From the NCBI GenBank assembly GCA_016208015.1, contig JACQYW010000005.1, positions 124,001-188,000 of the forward strand: a stretch of 64,000 bases of DNA, in the 5' to 3' direction. Below the pieces are notes generated by a model. That model ran no database searches. It saw nothing but the letters and a program-made list of their open reading frames with translations, and was not told the DNA's origin. The stretch's first letter is position 1, and every line of letters begins with the position of its first letter. Positions 61,268-64,000 of the stretch are shown piece by piece. The position numbers were made by a program, and so were the translations under genes. Source of the DNA: Nitrosomonadales bacterium (GTDB lineage Bacteria > Pseudomonadota > Gammaproteobacteria > Burkholderiales > Gallionellaceae).

Positions 61268-61687
61268 TCAGCGCTTCAGCTTTTCGCCGAGTTTGGCATC
61301 GAACCTTTCCTTGTTGACGATGTGGCGCTCATGCCTCCCCTTGGAGATCACGTCCACACCGTCGTGCGCCTCGACCTGAAATACCAGTCTTTTGCCATCC
61401 ACTTCGATCAACTCGACGTTCGCTGTGATTTCCATGCCGGGCGGCGTGGCGGCCAGATGGCTTACGTCGATATGCGTACCCAGGGTCTGCTCGGTCGGCC
61501 AATCGATATGCGGGTTGATGCATTTGATGCAGGCCCACTCCAGAAAGCCGACCAGGAAGCCAGTGGCGAAGACTTCGGGCATGGCGAGGAACTCTTCCGC
61601 TTCCGGGTAAAGCGCAGGAACCGTTTTCGTCGGGGGCAGCAGGAACTTGTGTTCGTACTTGAGGCCCGGTTTCAGGCTGGCTTTCAT
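61268..61687 (-). CDS. Hotdog-fold thioesterase, FlK-like
   Basis: 139 aa. The sequence TVPALYPEAEEFLAMPEVFATGFLVGFLEWACIKCI and SHLAATPPGMEITANVELIEVDGKRLVFQVEAHDGVD follows the FlK (fluoroacetyl-CoA thioesterase) pattern. The candidate catalytic Thr, Glu and His are in KTVPALYPEAEE and VSHLAATPPG. True fluoroacetate resistance is not implied; homologues are widespread general acyl-CoA thioesterases. The start at 61687 has AGGAG at 6 bases. It follows spoT by 19 bp. Confidence 0.85.
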   Translation of the reverse strand: MKASLKPGLKYEHKFLLPPTKTVPALYPEAEEFLAMPEVFATGFLVGFLEWACIKCINPHIDWPTEQTLGTHIDVSHLAATPPGMEITANVELIEVDGKRLVFQVEAHDGVDVISKGRHERHIVNKERFDAKLGEKLKR

Positions 61688-61706
61688 TCGAATCTCCTGT
61701 TGCAAG

Positions 61707-63836
61707 CTAGGTTGGTATGCTCTTCACCCGTGTGATGCGGATCACTTCGGGGATCTTGCGCAGGTCGCGCATGACGGTGGCAAGATGCAGGCGATTGCTG
61801 ACCTGCAAAGTAAAATAGAGCGCGGTGTAGTCCCCCTCGCTGGTGAAGTGCACGTTCTCGATGTTGGACTCGGCATCGGCGATGGAGGAAGCGACCTTGG
61901 CCAGCACGCCGCGCTGGTTGGCGACGATGAGCTTGATGCTGACTTCGAACAGTTTGTTGATGCTCTTGTCCCACACCACATCCAGCCATTCCTCGCTACC
62001 GCTGCGTCCCTTGCGCAATGAAGGGCAGTCGTGGGTATGGACGATGAGTCCCTGTCCGCTCTTGATGACGCCGATGATGGGGTCGCCGGGGATGGGGCGG
62101 CAGCACTTGGCATATTGCACCGCCATGCCTTCGGTGCCGAGCAGGGTGATGATGCCGCTGGGGCTGGATTCGGGCCGGCTTCCTTCTCCCTCGCTCAGTT
62201 TGGCGAGCTGCCGCGCGATCACCATGTTGAGGCGGCGGCCCAAGCCGATGTCGGCAAAGATCTCCTGCCGCGACCTGGCCCCGGTTTCCCGCAACACGCG
62301 TTCCCAGCACATATCTTCGATATCCTGCAGCCTGCGTCCCAGCGAACTCAGCGCCTGACCGAGCAGGCGCTCCCCGAGTTTGGCCGACTCCTCCAGGTGC
62401 ATTGTCTTGAGCGCATGGCGTATCTCGCCGCGCGCCTTGCTGGTCACCACATAGCTCAACCAAGCCGGATTCGGATGCGCGAGCGGGGCAGTGACGACCT
62501 CGACGCGGTCGCCATTGCGCAACTCGGTGCGCAACGGGACCAGTTCGGCGTTTACTTTGGCCGCGACACAGCGGTTACCGATATCGGTGTGCACGCTGTA
62601 GGCGAAATCCACCGCCGTCGCGCCGCGCGGCAATGCGAATATCTTGCCTTTGGGCGAGAACACATAAACCTCGTCGGGGAACAGATCGACCTTCAGATGC
62701 TCCAGGAACTCGACCGAATCCCCGCTTTGCGCAAGGCTCTCCAGCAGGCTTTGCAGCCATTGGTGCGTCTTCTGGTGCAATTCGTTGATCTGGGATTCGG
62801 AGGATTTGTACAGCCAGTGCGACGCTACGCCGCTTTCGGCCAGCTTGTTCATCTCGTGGGTGCGTATCTGCACTTCGATGGGGGTACCAAAGGGCCCGAA
62901 TAGCGTGGTGTGCAGCGACTGATAGCCGTTTGCCTTGGGAATGGCGACGTAATCCTTGAATTTGCCGGGGAAGGGTTTATACAAGCCGTGCAACAGACCC
63001 AGCGCCAGATAGCAGGAAGGCACGTCCTCGACCAGTACGCGGAACCCGTAGATGTCGAGCACCTGCGAGAAGGCCAGCGACTTGGTTTGCATCTTCTGGT
63101 AGATGCCGTACAGGTGCTTCTCGCGTCCGCGCACTTCCGCCTTGATGAGATTGTCGTCCAGCCGCTGACGGATGGCCTCGAGTATCTTGCTCACCACCTC
63201 GCGCCGGTTGCCGCGCGCGACCTTGAGCGCCTTCGACAACACCGCATAGCGGTTCGGATGCAGATACTTGAAACTCAGGTCCTCCAGCTCCTGATACAGC
63301 GTATTCAGTCCGAGGCGGTTGGCGATGGGCGCGTAGATATCCATCGTCTCGCGCGCAATACGTTCGCTCTTTTCGCGGGACACGGAATCCAGCGTGCGCA
63401 TGTTGTGCAAGCGGTCGGCCAGTTTGATGAGGATGACGCGCACATCGCGTGCCATCGCCATCAGCATCTTGCGGAAATTCTCCGCCTGCGCGTCTTCCTT
63501 GGTCTCGAATTGCAGTTTGTCCAGCTTGCTCAGGCCGTCGACCAGTTCGGCGACGGGTTTGCCGAACTGCTCGGCGATCTGTTCGATGGATATGCTGGTG
63601 TCCTCGGCCACATCATGCAGCAGCGCGGCGCAGATAGCCTGTGCGTCAAGATGCAGCGGGGTGAGGATGCGTGCTACGGCGATGGGATGGGTGACGTAAG
63701 GTGCGCCCGATTGGCGCAACTGACCCTGATGTGCGGAACTGCTGAAGGCGAGCGCAGCTTCGATCTGCGCCACATCCCTAGGCTTCAGATAGGCGGAGAC
63801 CTCTTGAACGAGCGTTTCGGCATCGGTTTGCGGCAT
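61707..63836 (-). CDS. spoT: Bifunctional (p)ppGpp synthetase/hydrolase SpoT
   Basis: 709 aa, full domain set. HD hydrolase (about 25-180) with intact LLHDVAEDTS and KLADRLHNMRTL; synthetase (about 210-340) with KFKDYVAIPKANGYQSLHT, whose basic KFKD matches the RxKD class of bifunctional enzymes; TGS (about 385-445, VYVFSPKGKIFALPRGATAVDFAY); Cys-rich AKCCRPIPGDPI; and C-terminal ACT (about 635-705). It complements the hydrolase-dead RelA at 729-2705. The order rpoZ-spoT is the usual proteobacterial one. Confidence 0.97.
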   Translation of the reverse strand: MPQTDAETLVQEVSAYLKPRDVAQIEAALAFSSSAHQGQLRQSGAPYVTHPIAVARILTPLHLDAQAICAALLHDVAEDTSISIEQIAEQFGKPVAELVDGLSKLDKLQFETKEDAQAENFRKMLMAMARDVRVILIKLADRLHNMRTLDSVSREKSERIARETMDIYAPIANRLGLNTLYQELEDLSFKYLHPNRYAVLSKALKVARGNRREVVSKILEAIRQRLDDNLIKAEVRGREKHLYGIYQKMQTKSLAFSQVLDIYGFRVLVEDVPSCYLALGLLHGLYKPFPGKFKDYVAIPKANGYQSLHTTLFGPFGTPIEVQIRTHEMNKLAESGVASHWLYKSSESQINELHQKTHQWLQSLLESLAQSGDSVEFLEHLKVDLFPDEVYVFSPKGKIFALPRGATAVDFAYSVHTDIGNRCVAAKVNAELVPLRTELRNGDRVEVVTAPLAHPNPAWLSYVVTSKARGEIRHALKTMHLEESAKLGERLLGQALSSLGRRLQDIEDMCWERVLRETGARSRQEIFADIGLGRRLNMVIARQLAKLSEGEGSRPESSPSGIITLLGTEGMAVQYAKCCRPIPGDPIIGVIKSGQGLIVHTHDCPSLRKGRSGSEEWLDVVWDKSINKLFEVSIKLIVANQRGVLAKVASSIADAESNIENVHFTSEGDYTALYFTLQVSNRLHLATVMRDLRKIPEVIRITRVKSIPT

Positions 63837-63855
63837 GGGACATGAGACAGATGAG

Positions 63856-63878
63856 CCGCCTGAAGAGACTCAGGCGGC
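63856..63878 (-). other. Stem-loop between rpoZ and spoT
   Basis: CCGCCTG-AAGAGACTC-AGGCGG is a 7-bp inverted repeat in the 48-bp rpoZ-spoT gap. No T run follows on the minus strand, so it may tune rather than end transcription. Confidence 0.4.
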
Positions 63879-63884
63879 ATTGGG

Positions 63885-64000
63885 TCAGGCCATGCCGCGA
63901 TTCAGTATCTCGATGCCGACCTTGCCCTCGCTGATCTCGCGCAGGGCGACGACGGTGGCCTTGTCCTTGGTGTTCTCGACCAGGTAGCCGGCGCCGTTCG
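63885..64000 (-). CDS. rpoZ: RNA polymerase omega subunit (3' end only)
   Basis: The minus-strand frame runs off the window; the last 38 codons are visible and end TGA at 63885-63887. The peptide GAGYLVENTKDKATVVALREIS followed by EGKVGIEILNR has the ALREI(S/A)xGKVG signature of omega. Position just upstream of spoT matches the gmk-rpoZ-spoT operon. Its start is beyond base 64000. Confidence 0.9.
   Translation of the reverse strand, partial: NGAGYLVENTKDKATVVALREISEGKVGIEILNRGMA

Overview
The window is a dense, GC-rich stretch of a Gram-negative chromosome. By gene content it is a betaproteobacterium, most likely of the Nitrosomonadales/Gallionellaceae type. That placement is an inference from a betaproteobacterial-type proteasome homologue (BPH), dusB-fis, pilS-pilR-ampD beside nrdAB, a lysine/alanine-rich H1-like protein, the rpoZ-spoT order and ubiquinone genes. 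There is no rRNA here. One tRNA (Pro, CGG) is present. There is no prophage, intact insertion sequence or CRISPR array.

Layout. 1-7.3 kb: end of a YeeZ-like epimerase gene, then on the minus strand rpe-gph-[trp leader]-trpE-trpG-trpD-relA. 7.8-11.5 kb: a histidine kinase followed by a Ser/Thr kinase fused to two receiver domains. 11.6-13.7 kb: apaG, mltA, a rhodanese. 14-16.2 kb: an AT-richer pair encoding an ankyrin-caspase lipoprotein and a DUF4384-like secreted protein. 16.2-19.8 kb (minus): cNMP-EAL protein, DUF4149-like membrane protein, dsbC, UbiH-family hydroxylase. 19.9-25.8 kb: dusB-fis, purH, purD, tsaC, hemF, separated by palindromic repeats. 25.9-29.4 kb: a 7TM-PAS-GAF-GGDEF-EAL protein. 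30-34 kb: methyltransferase and oxyR, divergent from rubrerythrin, rubredoxin, rubredoxin reductase and dps. 34.7-41 kb (minus): ubiA, recG and two paralogous Ser/Thr kinase-cNMP genes flanking ridA. 41-48 kb: a glycan-type locus (GT2, epimerase, GT39, Asp-box protein, membrane protein) and an MFS transporter. 48-52.9 kb: ispB, tRNA-Pro, PP0621-like protein, pilS-pilR, ampD. 53-57.4 kb: nrdA-nrdB behind tandem NrdR boxes. 57.7-59.8 kb: an orphan transcription unit with its own NrdR-like boxes, the H1-like gene, a hairpin-rich spacer and BPH. 59.9-64 kb: pabB, a FlK-like thioesterase, spoT and the end of rpoZ.

Themes. Stringent response (relA and spoT), chorismate use (trpE, trpG, trpD, pabB, ubiA), oxidative stress (oxyR block) and nucleotide-sensing or protein-kinase signalling are all over-represented. 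The signalling proteins have unusual fusions.

Most noteworthy observations. (1) A 15-codon leader ending in Trp-Arg-Trp precedes trpE, and its codons can pair with the trpE ribosome-binding site. This suggests translational attenuation. (2) The last codons of both dps and nrdA are repeated about 100 bp downstream with nearly the same amino acids but mostly different codons. In both cases the copies are separated by an inverted copy of the tail and a GAA-loop hairpin, which looks like a small element targeting gene 3' ends or its scar. (3) A second NrdR-type box pair lies in front of an unrecognised ORF. (4) The caspase lipoprotein pair. (5) The kinase fusions. All family assignments are from reading the translated sequence; no database search was possible.
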